Source: Pseudomonadota bacterium | Lineage (GTDB): Bacteria; Pseudomonadota; Gammaproteobacteria; Steroidobacterales; MnTg04 | Direction: 5' to 3' | Assembly: GCA_022560735.1 (NCBI GenBank) | Contig: JADFSO010000003.1 | Location: 62,001-126,000 of the forward strand | Length of the DNA stretch: 64,000 nt | Shown: one piece after another, positions 1-7,498 of the stretch | Numbering within the stretch: the stretch's first letter is position 1 | How the letters are laid out: each line of letters starts with the position of its first letter | Position numbers and translations under genes: made by a program | The notes under the pieces: model-generated | What the model was told of the DNA's origin: nothing | Seen by the model: the letters and a program-made list of their open reading frames with translations, nothing else | Databases searched by the model: none

Positions 1-1
1 A

Positions 2-844
2 ACCATCCTCGCTGCACAGGCTGTGAACCTTCAGCGAACGGTAGTTGTCACGGGAAAAGGGCTTTCCCGGCCAGTACTCGAGCAAAGTCGCCTGCAGGCT
101 GGACAAGCTGTCCGGCAGACCAACAACCAGGCGCTTGCATTGCATCGATTTTGCAATGAGCTGGACGATTTCCCTGAGCGAGAAAACCTGTGGTCCGCAA
201 AGTTGCAGCGTCTTGCCGTTCAATGCCTGATCGTCCAGGCAACGCATGATCACGCCGACCACATCTTCGACATAAACCGGCGCCATGCGGGCGCGGGGAG
301 CTGCCAGCGGAAACACCGGCAATAACCGCAGCAGGCTGGCGAAGCGATTGGTAAAGGAATCGCCGGCGCCAAAAATAACCGATGGCTGCAGTATCGTTGC
401 GGCCAGCTCCCGCGCGGACCGGCGAATAATTCTCTCCGCTTCCCCCTTGCTGCGCAAATAATGGCTGGCGCCTTGTTCGTCATCCGCGTTCAAGGCACTG
501 AGATAGACCAGGCGCGGCACCTGGTTTTGCAGGCAGGAGTCGACGACTTTCCTGCTCAGTTCCGTGTGCACCTGTCTGAAGCCGCTGCCGTCATGGCCTT
601 TCTCATTCAGTATTCCGACCAGGTTGATGACCGAGTCGCAACCTTCGAACAGCGAGTCCAGCGTTTCCTGCCGGTGAATATCGCATTGTCTGAGCTCGAG
701 ATTCGGGTGGACCAGCAAATCCCTGTGGTCCTCGCGATAGCGGGTCGGAACCCGGAGGTGATGGCCCTGGTTGGCGAGGCGAGCGAGCAAGCGATGACCG
801 ACAAAGCCGGTTCCGCCGAGTACGCAGATGACAGATTTTTTCAT
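2..844 (-). CDS. NAD(P)-binding epimerase-like protein (complex I NDUFA9-like), 3' end cut by window edge
   Basis: The minus-strand frame is open from the ATG complementary to 842-844 to the left edge, about 281 codons without a stop, so the 3' end lies outside the window. The N-terminus reads MKKSVICVLGGTGFVGHRLL, a Rossmann GxxGxxG dinucleotide motif. Later stretches (INLVGILNE, VYLSALNAD, QPSVIFGAGD, FTNRF) are typical of the atypical SDR subfamily annotated as complex I NDUFA9-like or nucleoside-diphosphate-sugar epimerase. These proteins bind NAD(P) and their substrate is usually unknown. The gene is divergent from the TauE/SafE permease, with 94 bases between the starts. The family call is good; the exact function is not known. 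Confidence 0.85.
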   Translation of the reverse strand, partial: MKKSVICVLGGTGFVGHRLLARLANQGHHLRVPTRYREDHRDLLVHPNLELRQCDIHRQETLDSLFEGCDSVINLVGILNEKGHDGSGFRQVHTELSRKVVDSCLQNQVPRLVYLSALNADDEQGASHYLRSKGEAERIIRRSARELAATILQPSVIFGAGDSFTNRFASLLRLLPVFPLAAPRARMAPVYVEDVVGVIMRCLDDQALNGKTLQLCGPQVFSLREIVQLIAKSMQCKRLVVGLPDSLSSLQATLLEYWPGKPFSRDNYRSLKVHSLCSEDG

Positions 845-938
845 CGTCCAATCCACAAACAGTTTTGACCACCTGGCGAGGCAGATTTCACGGACTCGTA
901 TTGTGCTTTAATCGGCGCATTATCAACAGGATGAAAAT

Positions 939-1769
939 TTGGAAAACCAGGTTATTGGCTTGCTCGAGATTTTCGCAAACCTGCCGGGCTGGTGGATTTT
1001 CCCGCTAACCGGATTGCTGGCCGGTGTGCTGGCAGGCTGTTTTGGTATCGGTGGCGGTCTCGTGGTCGTGCCCGTGCTGGCGTGGGTGTACGCGGGGATG
1101 GAGCTTGCCGAGCCGGTGCGCATGCATCTGGCGATCGGCACTTCTCTCGCGACGATCGTGCCGACCTCGCTCAGCTCGATTTATGCTCATCACCGGCGCG
1201 GCGCAGTCTTGTGGCGGGTTTTCAGCCGTCTGGTGCCAGGCATATTGGCGGGAGGGCTGGCCGGCGCGGCACTGGCCAATGCGCTGGATTTTCCGCAACT
1301 CAAATTCTTGTTCAGTTGCCTGCTGTTGCTGATTGCCCTGCGTATCGCGATCGATAGCAAACCCGTCGGACACCGGGAGATGCCGGGTCGGACCGGCATG
1401 ACGATGGCGGGGATTGGCATCGGCACGGTTGCGGCTTTGGGCGGTATTGGCGGTGGAGTGCTGACCAATCCCTACCTGCTCTGGTGCAGCGTCGATATCC
1501 GCCGCTCCGTTGCGACGGCCGCTGCCTGCACGCTGCCGGTCGCCCTCGCCGGCAGCGCGGGGTTCATCCTCGCGGGTCTGGACGCCGATGGCTTGCCGCA
1601 ATTCAGCAGCGGCTATGTGTACTGGCCCGCGGTGGCCGGCATGGCGGCGGCCAGCCTGTTCGGTGCGCCGCTGGGGGTGGCGATTGCGCACAACGCCCCA
1701 ACCCGCGGCCTGCGGCGGGCCCTGGCTATCCTGCTGATGATCGTGGGTCTCAAGATGCTGCTAGCCTAG
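939..1769 (+). CDS. TauE/SafE family anion permease
   Basis: A 276-residue, very hydrophobic protein with about eight predicted membrane segments and the two Gly-rich repeats typical of TauE/SafE (GCFGIGGGLVVVPVL near residue 34 and AALGGIGGGVLTNPYLLW near residue 165). The family (old name DUF81) exports sulfite, sulfoacetate or related organic anions across the inner membrane. The best start is the TTG at 939, preceded by AGG at 928-930; no ATG fits as well. No sulfur-metabolism gene lies next to it, so the substrate cannot be named. Confidence 0.85.
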   Translation: MENQVIGLLEIFANLPGWWIFPLTGLLAGVLAGCFGIGGGLVVVPVLAWVYAGMELAEPVRMHLAIGTSLATIVPTSLSSIYAHHRRGAVLWRVFSRLVPGILAGGLAGAALANALDFPQLKFLFSCLLLLIALRIAIDSKPVGHREMPGRTGMTMAGIGIGTVAALGGIGGGVLTNPYLLWCSVDIRRSVATAAACTLPVALAGSAGFILAGLDADGLPQFSSGYVYWPAVAGMAAASLFGAPLGVAIAHNAPTRGLRRALAILLMIVGLKMLLA

Positions 1770-1778
1770 TCCGGTCGC

Positions 1779-3137
1779 TTACTGGATCGGTATCCGCAGA
1801 CGACTATTTCCCCGTCTGATGGTTAACAGCAATACTTCCGCGCCGGCGGCCCGCTCGCGGAATTGCTGGAGGTTTTGCACGTCGCGACGATTGACTTTCG
1901 TAATGATGTCGTCAGGTCTCAGTCCACGTTGTGCGGCAGGACTGTTTGGCTCGACGCTGACTATCCGCACGCCGTCGTGTTCATCCGCCGAGCTGGTGCC
2001 GATGAAACTGGCGCCTTCCAGGCCACCGTGTACCTCCGCGCCTGCCAGCGGAGTGTTTTGCACCTGCTCACCCAGGCGCGCAAGGACGGTCCGGGTTTCT
2101 CCATCGCGCCAGACCCCGATTCGCACCGTCTCTCCTACAGGCTTCATGCCGATGGTGTTGCGCAGCTCGGCCGAATCCTTAACGGTTTTTCCGTCAACCG
2201 CGATAATGACGTCGCCAGGCTCAATCCCGGCCTTGGCGGCGGCCGAATTTTCACTGACCTCGGAGACCAGGGCGCCCAGCGCGTCTTCTTTTTCCAGCTC
2301 TTTCGCCAGCGCCGGTGTAAGCGAATAAATCTGCACGCCGAGCAGGCCTCTGCGAACCTCACCAAACTCGATGATCTGCTTCATTACTGCTCTGACCATG
2401 TTCGATGGGATGGCAAAACCGATACCGATATTGCCGCCGCCACCCGAGATGATGGCGCTGTTGATGCCGACCAGTTCCCCATTCAGGTTGATCAGGGCGC
2501 CACCGGAGTTGCCGGGGTTGATCGATGCATCGGTCTGGATGAAGTTCTCATAGCCGTCCGGGTTGATGCCGTGCCTGCCCAGGGCGCTGATGATGCCGGA
2601 GGTCACCGTATGCTGCAGACCGAAGGGGTTGCCAATCGCGACCACGAAGTCGCCGACGCGGACGTCATCCGAATTCGCCAGCGGGATATCCTGCAGGCCT
2701 TCGCTATCGACTTTCAATACCGCGAGATCCGAAGCGGGATCCTTGCCAACCACGGTTGCCTGCAAGACCCGATCGTCAAACATCGTGACGGTGATTTTGT
2801 CCGCATGCTCGACCACATGATTGTTGGTAATGATGTAACCGTTTTCCGCGTCTACGATGACGCCGGAGCCAGCGCTTTGAAAATGTCGGGTCTGCGGCGG
2901 CGCGTTAAAAAACCGGCGGAAGAAGGGGTCGTTCTGGAACGGGTTGTTGCTGCGGCCCGCCGTTTTCACGGTACCCGTGGTCGCAATATTGACCACGGCG
3001 GGTGAAGCTTTTTCGATCAGCGGCGCCAGCGTGGGCGTACCGTTTTCATCGATGGCCGGAAATATGCCCGCGCCGGCGGGCAGGCTGACCAGGATGAATA
3101 GTATTGCCGGTACCAGGAATTGTCTGTTGTTGCTCAT
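1779..3137 (-). CDS. Do/HtrA-family periplasmic serine protease with two PDZ domains
   Basis: A 452-residue protein with a cleavable-type signal peptide (residues 1 to about 23), a trypsin-like domain and two C-terminal PDZ domains (about 250-340 and 360-450). The catalytic triad is visible as H107 (NNHVVEH), D137 (SDLAVLK) and S211 (GNSGGALIN). The architecture and length match DegP/DegQ/MucD, which degrade or refold misfolded envelope proteins and are activated through their PDZ domains. The linker between signal and protease domain is long and Asn/Phe-rich, as in the Q-linker of this family. The 3' end faces the TauE gene with only 9 bases between stops. Whether it is the DegP or DegQ equivalent cannot be decided here. 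Confidence 0.95.
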   Translation of the reverse strand: MSNNRQFLVPAILFILVSLPAGAGIFPAIDENGTPTLAPLIEKASPAVVNIATTGTVKTAGRSNNPFQNDPFFRRFFNAPPQTRHFQSAGSGVIVDAENGYIITNNHVVEHADKITVTMFDDRVLQATVVGKDPASDLAVLKVDSEGLQDIPLANSDDVRVGDFVVAIGNPFGLQHTVTSGIISALGRHGINPDGYENFIQTDASINPGNSGGALINLNGELVGINSAIISGGGGNIGIGFAIPSNMVRAVMKQIIEFGEVRRGLLGVQIYSLTPALAKELEKEDALGALVSEVSENSAAAKAGIEPGDVIIAVDGKTVKDSAELRNTIGMKPVGETVRIGVWRDGETRTVLARLGEQVQNTPLAGAEVHGGLEGASFIGTSSADEHDGVRIVSVEPNSPAAQRGLRPDDIITKVNRRDVQNLQQFRERAAGAEVLLLTIRRGNSRLRIPIQ

Positions 3138-3261
3138 GAGTGCTCCGATTCTGTGTGCTCCGGCTGTACACCGGAACCCCGATTATACAGCCGCAAAAGG
3201 CGGACAGGAAAAACGGGTGCAAAGTTCCACCCGTTTTCCATGGCCCAGCTTTACTGCGGCC

Positions 3262-3705
3262 TCAAGCGACCTGTATAGCGATCTTTTTTGGCTGGATTTC
3301 AGCATGCTTCGGGATAATTACTTCGAGTACGCCCAGCTTGCTTTTCGCGGTGATGCGGTCCGAATCCGCGGTGTCGGGCAGGCTAAAGCGCCGGTAAAAG
3401 CTACCGCTGGCGCGTTCGACCCGCCGGTATGCCTGGTCGTGGGTGTCCATATCAGCGTGGCGTTCACCGCGCAAGGTCAGGACGCCCTTCTCCATGGTGA
3501 CTTCAATGTTTTTCGGGTCGACGCCGGGTATATCGGCGCGCAGAACGAACTGCCGGTCTTCTTCCCTGATGTCTACGGCCGGCAACCAGTCGCTGACCGG
3601 GGAAGCCGTCTCGTCCTCGTCCCGCCATTGCCGGTCCAGCATCCGATCCAGGTCATGGTGCAGTCTGTGCATCAGACCCCACGGTTGATAGCGAATCATG
3701 TTCAT
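3262..3705 (-). CDS. Hsp20/alpha-crystallin small heat-shock protein
   Basis: A 147-residue protein whose central alpha-crystallin domain spans about residues 38-135 (AVDIREEDRQFVLRADIPG, then GVLTLRGER). The C-terminal IxI/V-like tail (PKKIAIQVA) is present. Such proteins are ATP-independent holdases that bind unfolding clients as oligomers. The start at 3705 has an excellent ribosome site (GGAGG, about 8 bases upstream). A sigma32-like promoter lies at 3748-3773. The gene sits upstream of and in the same direction as the Do protease, but 124 bases separate them and each probably has its own promoter. Confidence 0.93.
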   Translation of the reverse strand: MNMIRYQPWGLMHRLHHDLDRMLDRQWRDEDETASPVSDWLPAVDIREEDRQFVLRADIPGVDPKNIEVTMEKGVLTLRGERHADMDTHDQAYRRVERASGSFYRRFSLPDTADSDRITAKSKLGVLEVIIPKHAEIQPKKIAIQVA

Positions 3706-3747
3706 CGTTGTACCTCCGAGTCATTCGATTTTTTACCTGACCTTTTT

Positions 3748-3773
3748 CTATGGGCGATTGGCAGGATTTCAAG
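3748..3773 (-). promoter_or_regulatory. Sigma32-type heat-shock promoter of the hsp20 gene
   Basis: Read on the minus strand, CTTGAAA (3773-3767) is followed after 11 bases by GCCCATAG (3755-3748), close to the sigma32 consensus CTTGAAA-N11-16-CCCCATNT with one mismatch in the -10 core. It lies about 43-68 bases upstream of the hsp20 start codon, the expected distance. Inference from sequence only. Confidence 0.65.
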
Positions 3774-3839
3774 TCACCGGCCGGTTGAGTGGGGATAAAG
3801 CTGTTCACCAGCTGTGGAAAAGATGTCAGAATCCGGTGA

Positions 3840-3855
3840 ACACAATATCTTGTGG
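3840..3855. promoter_or_regulatory. NrdR box 1 upstream of nrdJa
   Basis: ACACAATATCTTGTGG matches the published 16-base NrdR box pattern (acaCwAtATaTwGtgt) at all conserved central positions but one. NrdR is the ATP/dATP-sensing repressor of ribonucleotide reductase genes. Boxes usually come in pairs about three helical turns apart; here the partner lies 165 bases downstream. Confidence 0.6.
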
Positions 3856-3929
3856 TGCAGCAAAAACAGCGCTTTTTTAATACAGACAACTGAATTTAAT
3901 AGAGAAATTCATGTTTACGCTATAACTTA

Positions 3930-3957
3930 TTGACACTTATAGAGTTTTCCGTAGATA
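3930..3957 (+). promoter_or_regulatory. Candidate sigma70 promoter P1 of nrdJa
   Basis: A perfect TTGACA (3930-3935) is followed by TAGATA (3952-3957) with a 16-base spacer. The predicted transcript would start near 3964 and have a leader of about 160-200 bases. Sequence-only inference. Confidence 0.45.
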
Positions 3958-3965
3958 AAAATACC

Positions 3966-3994
3966 TTGACAGCCGATAGGCGGCGGCATAGTCT
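3966..3994 (+). promoter_or_regulatory. Candidate sigma70 promoter P2 of nrdJa
   Basis: A second perfect TTGACA (3966-3971) has a weak -10 (TAGTCT, 3989-3994) after a 17-base spacer. Its start point would lie near 4001, directly before NrdR box 2, so a bound repressor would block it. The weak -10 keeps this tentative. Confidence 0.35.
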
Positions 3995-4004
3995 TTCTTC
4001 CCCG

Positions 4005-4020
4005 ACACTACATATTGTGT
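4005..4020. promoter_or_regulatory. NrdR box 2 upstream of nrdJa
   Basis: ACACTACATATTGTGT is a near-perfect palindromic NrdR box: it agrees with acaCwAtATaTwGtgt at 15 of 16 positions. It lies about 100 bases upstream of the reading frame and immediately downstream of candidate promoter P2. Confidence 0.7.
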
Positions 4021-4120
4021 TTTCCTGAATTGTTATGGCGAAGGCCCAAATGCCGTTCAGGAACAGGGAAAATGGCACGTCGACCCCGGAAAAACGGCTG
4101 AGACGCGCAAAAAATAACAA

Positions 4121-4137
4121 GCAATGCCAGGCATTGC
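4121..4137. repeat. Perfect 17-base palindrome over the nrdJa start region
   Basis: GCAATGCC-A-GGCATTGC is an uninterrupted 8-base inverted repeat around one base. It covers the first in-frame ATG (4124). It could be an operator or a small RNA hairpin that hides that start; chance is not excluded. Confidence 0.5.
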
Positions 4138-6310
4138 ATGGAAGGGGACACCAAGCCGGGCTATGAAAACAGCTAGAAAAATCGACCCAAAGGACCTGGG
4201 CGACATTGCTTTCCAGGCCGCTTCTCTGGATATCTGGGACACCAAGTATCGGCTCAAAGCCAAAGACGGAAAAATCATCGACCAGCGGCTCGATGACACC
4301 TATCTGCGGGTCGCCAACGCGCTGGCCGCAGTTGAAGTACCCGAAAAGCAGGACTACTGGGCCGAACGGTTTATCTGGGCTCTGCGCAAAGGCGCTATCC
4401 CGGCCGGCCGCATCATATCCAACGCGGGCGCTTCCGAGTACAAACCGGCGACTTCGACCATCAACTGCACGGTCTCCGGAACGATCAACGACTCGATGGC
4501 CGAAATCCTGGACAAGGTCAAGGAAGCGGGCATGACGTTGAAGGCCGGTTGCGGAATCGGCTACGAATTTTCGACCTTGAGGCCTCGAGGCGCCTATGTC
4601 TCCGGTGCGGGAGCCTATACATCCGGACCGCTGTCGTTCATGGATATTTACGACAAAATGTGTTTCACAGTGTCGTCGGCGGGGGGGCGTCGCGGCGCAC
4701 AGATGGGCACTTTCGATGTCGGTCATCCGGATATGCTGGAATTTGTCCGCGCCAAGCGCGAAGCGGGCCGCCTGCGTCAGTTCAACCTGTCCTTGCTGAT
4801 CACCGACGAATTCATGCGGGCGGTGAAGGATGACCAGCCCTGGCATCTTGCATTCCCGGTCAGTCGCCGGGAGGCGGTCAAGGAAAATCTCGATTTGCAA
4901 AATGCCGATGAATATATCTGGCGCGAGTGGCCGGGCGAGGGAGATTTCGTCCTCAACGACGAAGGATTGGTGGCCTGCCGCATTTACAAGACCATGCCGG
5001 CTCAGCGGATGTGGGATGTCATCATGACTTCCACTTACGATTTTGCCGAGCCGGGGTTCATCCTGATCGACCGGGTCAACGAGCAGAACAACAATTGGTG
5101 GATCGAAAATGTGCGCGCGACCAACCCCTGTGGCGAGCAGCCATTGCCGCCGTATGGTTCGTGCCTGCTTGGATCGATAAACCTCACCCGCTTCGTCAGC
5201 GAACCGTTTACCGCTGACGCCAGCTTTGACTGGGAGGAGTACCGGAAGGTCATCAAGGTGTTCACCCGCATGCTCGACAACGTCGTGGAAATCAATGGCT
5301 TGCCATTGGGTAAGCAGCGCGAGGAGATTATCCGCAAGAGACGGCATGGTATGGGGTTCCTGGGCCTGGGATCCACGCTGACCATGTTGCGCATGATTTA
5401 CGGCGAGCAGGATTCGCTCGAATTTACCGAGAAAGTCGCCAGGGAGCTCGCGCTGGCCGGTTGGCAAACGGGGCTGGAACTGAGCCGTGAAAAAGGCCCG
5501 GCGCCAATCATGAACCAGGAGTTCAAAGTCACGGCGGCAATGCTGCGCAAACGACCGGAGATGAAACGCGACGGCTGGCAGGTCGGTGCCCGGATCGCCG
5601 GCAAGGTTTTGCATGCACGCTATAGCCGTTATATGCAGAAAGTCGCCGAGGTAGCGCCTGACCTGGTCGAAGAGCTGGCTGAAGTGGGTAGCCGGTTTAC
5701 CCATCACAACTCGATTGCACCGACCGGAACGATATCTTTATCGCTGGCCAATAACGCCAGCAATGGGATCGAGCCCAGTTTTGCGCACCATTATTTCCGC
5801 AACGTGATCAGGGAAGGCCGCAAGACCAAGGAAAAAATCGCTGTTTACTCGTTCGAATTGCTGGCCTATCGGGAGTTGGTGAATGCCAATGCCAGCCCGG
5901 ACGCGGACAATGCCGATAACAAGTTGCCGGAATATTTTATCACCGCCGATGATGTCAGCCCGCGACAACATGTCGATATCCAGGCGGCTGCACAGAAATG
6001 GATAGATTCATCCATTTCCAAGACAGCCAATATCCCGACGGATTTTCCGTACGAAGAATTCAAGGACATCTATATCTACGCCTACGAGCAGGGCCTCAAG
6101 GGCTGTACCACGTTCCGCTTTAACCCTGAAGCGTTTCAGGGAGTGCTGGTCAAGGAAAAAGACCTGAAAAACACGACCTATGTATTTACGCTCGAGGATG
6201 GCAGTCAGATGGAATTAAAAGGCGACGAAGAGATTGAATACGATGGCGAAGTACACAGCGCGGCCAATCTCTTTGATGCATTGAAGGAAGGCTATTACGG
6301 CAAGTTTTGA
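4124..6310 (+). CDS. nrdJ: Class II (adenosylcobalamin-dependent) ribonucleotide reductase, catalytic part NrdJa
   Basis: A 728-residue protein that reduces ribonucleotides to deoxyribonucleotides using adenosylcobalamin as radical source. Visible landmarks (numbered from 4124) are C115 in STINCTVSG, the SSAGGRRGAQMG segment, the NPCGEQPL motif with C336 (the motif that carries the thiyl-radical cysteine in this family), SIAPTGTISL and the late GCTTFR motif. It lacks the C-terminal Cys-rich tail, which lies on a separate gene (6649-7359), the split arrangement known as NrdJa/NrdJb in Pseudomonas. The first in-frame ATG is 4124; ATG 4163 (MKTARKIDPKD) is an equally likely start with a GGAAGGGG stretch upstream. 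NrdR boxes lie upstream. A 595-codon antisense frame is a shadow. Confidence 0.95.
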   Translation: MPGIAWKGTPSRAMKTARKIDPKDLGDIAFQAASLDIWDTKYRLKAKDGKIIDQRLDDTYLRVANALAAVEVPEKQDYWAERFIWALRKGAIPAGRIISNAGASEYKPATSTINCTVSGTINDSMAEILDKVKEAGMTLKAGCGIGYEFSTLRPRGAYVSGAGAYTSGPLSFMDIYDKMCFTVSSAGGRRGAQMGTFDVGHPDMLEFVRAKREAGRLRQFNLSLLITDEFMRAVKDDQPWHLAFPVSRREAVKENLDLQNADEYIWREWPGEGDFVLNDEGLVACRIYKTMPAQRMWDVIMTSTYDFAEPGFILIDRVNEQNNNWWIENVRATNPCGEQPLPPYGSCLLGSINLTRFVSEPFTADASFDWEEYRKVIKVFTRMLDNVVEINGLPLGKQREEIIRKRRHGMGFLGLGSTLTMLRMIYGEQDSLEFTEKVARELALAGWQTGLELSREKGPAPIMNQEFKVTAAMLRKRPEMKRDGWQVGARIAGKVLHARYSRYMQKVAEVAPDLVEELAEVGSRFTHHNSIAPTGTISLSLANNASNGIEPSFAHHYFRNVIREGRKTKEKIAVYSFELLAYRELVNANASPDADNADNKLPEYFITADDVSPRQHVDIQAAAQKWIDSSISKTANIPTDFPYEEFKDIYIYAYEQGLKGCTTFRFNPEAFQGVLVKEKDLKNTTYVFTLEDGSQMELKGDEEIEYDGEVHSAANLFDALKEGYYGKF

Positions 6311-6433
6311 TCATGACAGGGAACCAGCGCTCCTGACCTGGAAGGCGGATCGTTGAACCGCAACCGATTCAACGGTCCCCTTCGTTTTTGGCGGCAGCGG
6401 GGACGGTCGCTTTAACTGGGCCAGGGAGAAAAA

Positions 6434-6652
6434 GTGGGCGTTTATTTGCGTAATTGGAAAAAACGGAAAGAGCAAGCGGCATTCGAAATTTGGGCGGGCC
6501 GTCAGAACTGGCTTCGTGCTGGACTGATGGTCAAGGACGACCAGGACATACCCGTAACTTCCTGGCTGGAGCGGCATGTGGCTGACGGCTTGCCCAAACC
6601 TGACAACATTGGCGGCGGGCCTGACGCGCAGGTCCGGGAGATTGAAAAATGA
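6434..6652 (+). CDS. Small protein between nrdJa and nrdJb
   Basis: A 72-residue protein from a GTG start at 6434 with a strong AGGGAG site (6423-6428). It is basic at the N-terminus (RNWKKRKEQ), with aromatic residues (FEIWAGRQNWLRAG) and a C-terminal low-complexity tail. Its stop overlaps the nrdJb start by four bases (ATGA), which implies translational coupling. I recognise no domain. The position inside a split reductase operon suggests a reductase-related role, but that is inference. The 123-base gap after nrdJa holds no clear terminator. Confidence 0.75.
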   Translation: MGVYLRNWKKRKEQAAFEIWAGRQNWLRAGLMVKDDQDIPVTSWLERHVADGLPKPDNIGGGPDAQVREIEK

Positions 6653-7359
6653 AACCGGTCAAGATCAAGGGGAAAATCGTCGACTATCGGGTCGCTAGAG
6701 CCGATGCAACTGATGCCGGGCAAGCAGCCGGCAAAGCGGACCGGGATGAGGCGGCCAAACCCAAGGTTGTCCAGATGCACGAAAAACTGGAACGGCCGGA
6801 GATGCTGGAAGGGTCTACTTACAAGTTGAAAAGCCCGGGCATGGATCATGCGATGTACATAACCATCAACAACATCGTGCTCAATGCCGGTACGGAGCAT
6901 GAAGGCCGCAGACCATTCGAAATTTTTATCAATACCAAAAACCTGGATAATTTCCAGTGGATAGTGGCGATGACGCGGATGATGTCCGCGGTGTTTCGAA
7001 AAGGGGGCGATGTCACGTTCCTGGTAGAAGAAATGAAAGCCGTTTTCGATCCGCGTGGCGGTTACTGGCTGCCAGGCGGCAGATTCATGCCATCGGTGAT
7101 TGCCGAACTGGGCCATATCATCGAAAGGCATTTACAGAAAATCGGTTTACTTGGAAAAATCGGCCTGGATGAACATCAACAACGGTTGGTTGAAGAAAAA
7201 CGTGCAGCATTTATCGAGCAAAACAGGCAAACCGACGCGTTTGTCAACACTGAATTTCCCGGGGGCGCTCAATTATGCACCAAGTGCAACACCGCGGCCC
7301 TCGTCCGCCTCGACGGGTGTATGACCTGTCTGAATTGCGGGGATTCCAAGTGCGGCTGA
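6649..7359 (+). CDS. NrdJb: TSCPD-domain C-terminal subunit of class II ribonucleotide reductase
   Basis: A 236-residue protein homologous to the C-terminus of full-length NrdJ. The TSCPD-type region covers about residues 55-170 (YITINNIVLNAGTEHEGRRP, then FEIFINTKNLDNFQW). The tail carries six cysteines (210, 213, 224, 227, 230, 235) in CxxC pairs. In class II reductases the C-terminal cysteines re-reduce the active-site disulfide. Translationally coupled to the 72-residue protein, 338 bases after nrdJa, followed by a strong terminator. The N-terminus (residues 1-50) is charged and probably flexible. Confidence 0.92.
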   Translation: MKPVKIKGKIVDYRVARADATDAGQAAGKADRDEAAKPKVVQMHEKLERPEMLEGSTYKLKSPGMDHAMYITINNIVLNAGTEHEGRRPFEIFINTKNLDNFQWIVAMTRMMSAVFRKGGDVTFLVEEMKAVFDPRGGYWLPGGRFMPSVIAELGHIIERHLQKIGLLGKIGLDEHQQRLVEEKRAAFIEQNRQTDAFVNTEFPGGAQLCTKCNTAALVRLDGCMTCLNCGDSKCG

Positions 7360-7389
7360 TGGGCTGCAGGATGCGGCCTGTCTGACTTT

Positions 7390-7415
7390 AAGCGGCCTTC
7401 GGGCCGCTTTTTTTT
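7390..7415 (+). terminator. Rho-independent terminator of the nrdJ operon
   Basis: AAGCGGCC-TTCG-GGCCGCTT followed by a run of T residues: an 8-base GC-rich stem with a stable UUCG tetraloop and a T tract, 30 bases after the nrdJb stop. This is the clearest intrinsic terminator in the window. Confidence 0.95.
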
Positions 7416-7498
7416 GCCGAAAAACAGGGGTTTCCTCCACAGACCGGCAGCGGGCCATTTGCTAATATCGGTCCGAATCAGGAGAGGTCAGACCAGTT

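Larger units (their letters stand above)
3706..4123. other. 418-base regulatory intergenic region between hsp20 and nrdJa
   Basis: This is one of two long non-coding stretches in the window. It is more AT-rich than its surroundings. It holds the hsp20 heat-shock promoter (minus strand), two near-DnaA boxes (TGGGGATAA at 3790-3798 and TGTGGAAAA at 3813-3821, each one mismatch from TGTGGATAA), two NrdR-like boxes (3840-3855, 4005-4020) and two TTGACA hexamers (3930, 3966). No convincing small gene was seen; the long minus-strand frame crossing it is antisense to nrdJa. Confidence 0.7.

Noticed and set aside
1863-3005. Plus-strand frame (380 codons) antisense to the Do protease
   Set aside because: The sense gene has catalytic triad and PDZ domains; the antisense product has none of the marks of a protein family.
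3920-5707. Long minus-strand frame (595 codons) antisense to nrdJa
   Set aside because: It lies opposite a confidently identified gene, has no family features and shows the composition typical of GC-rich antisense frames.
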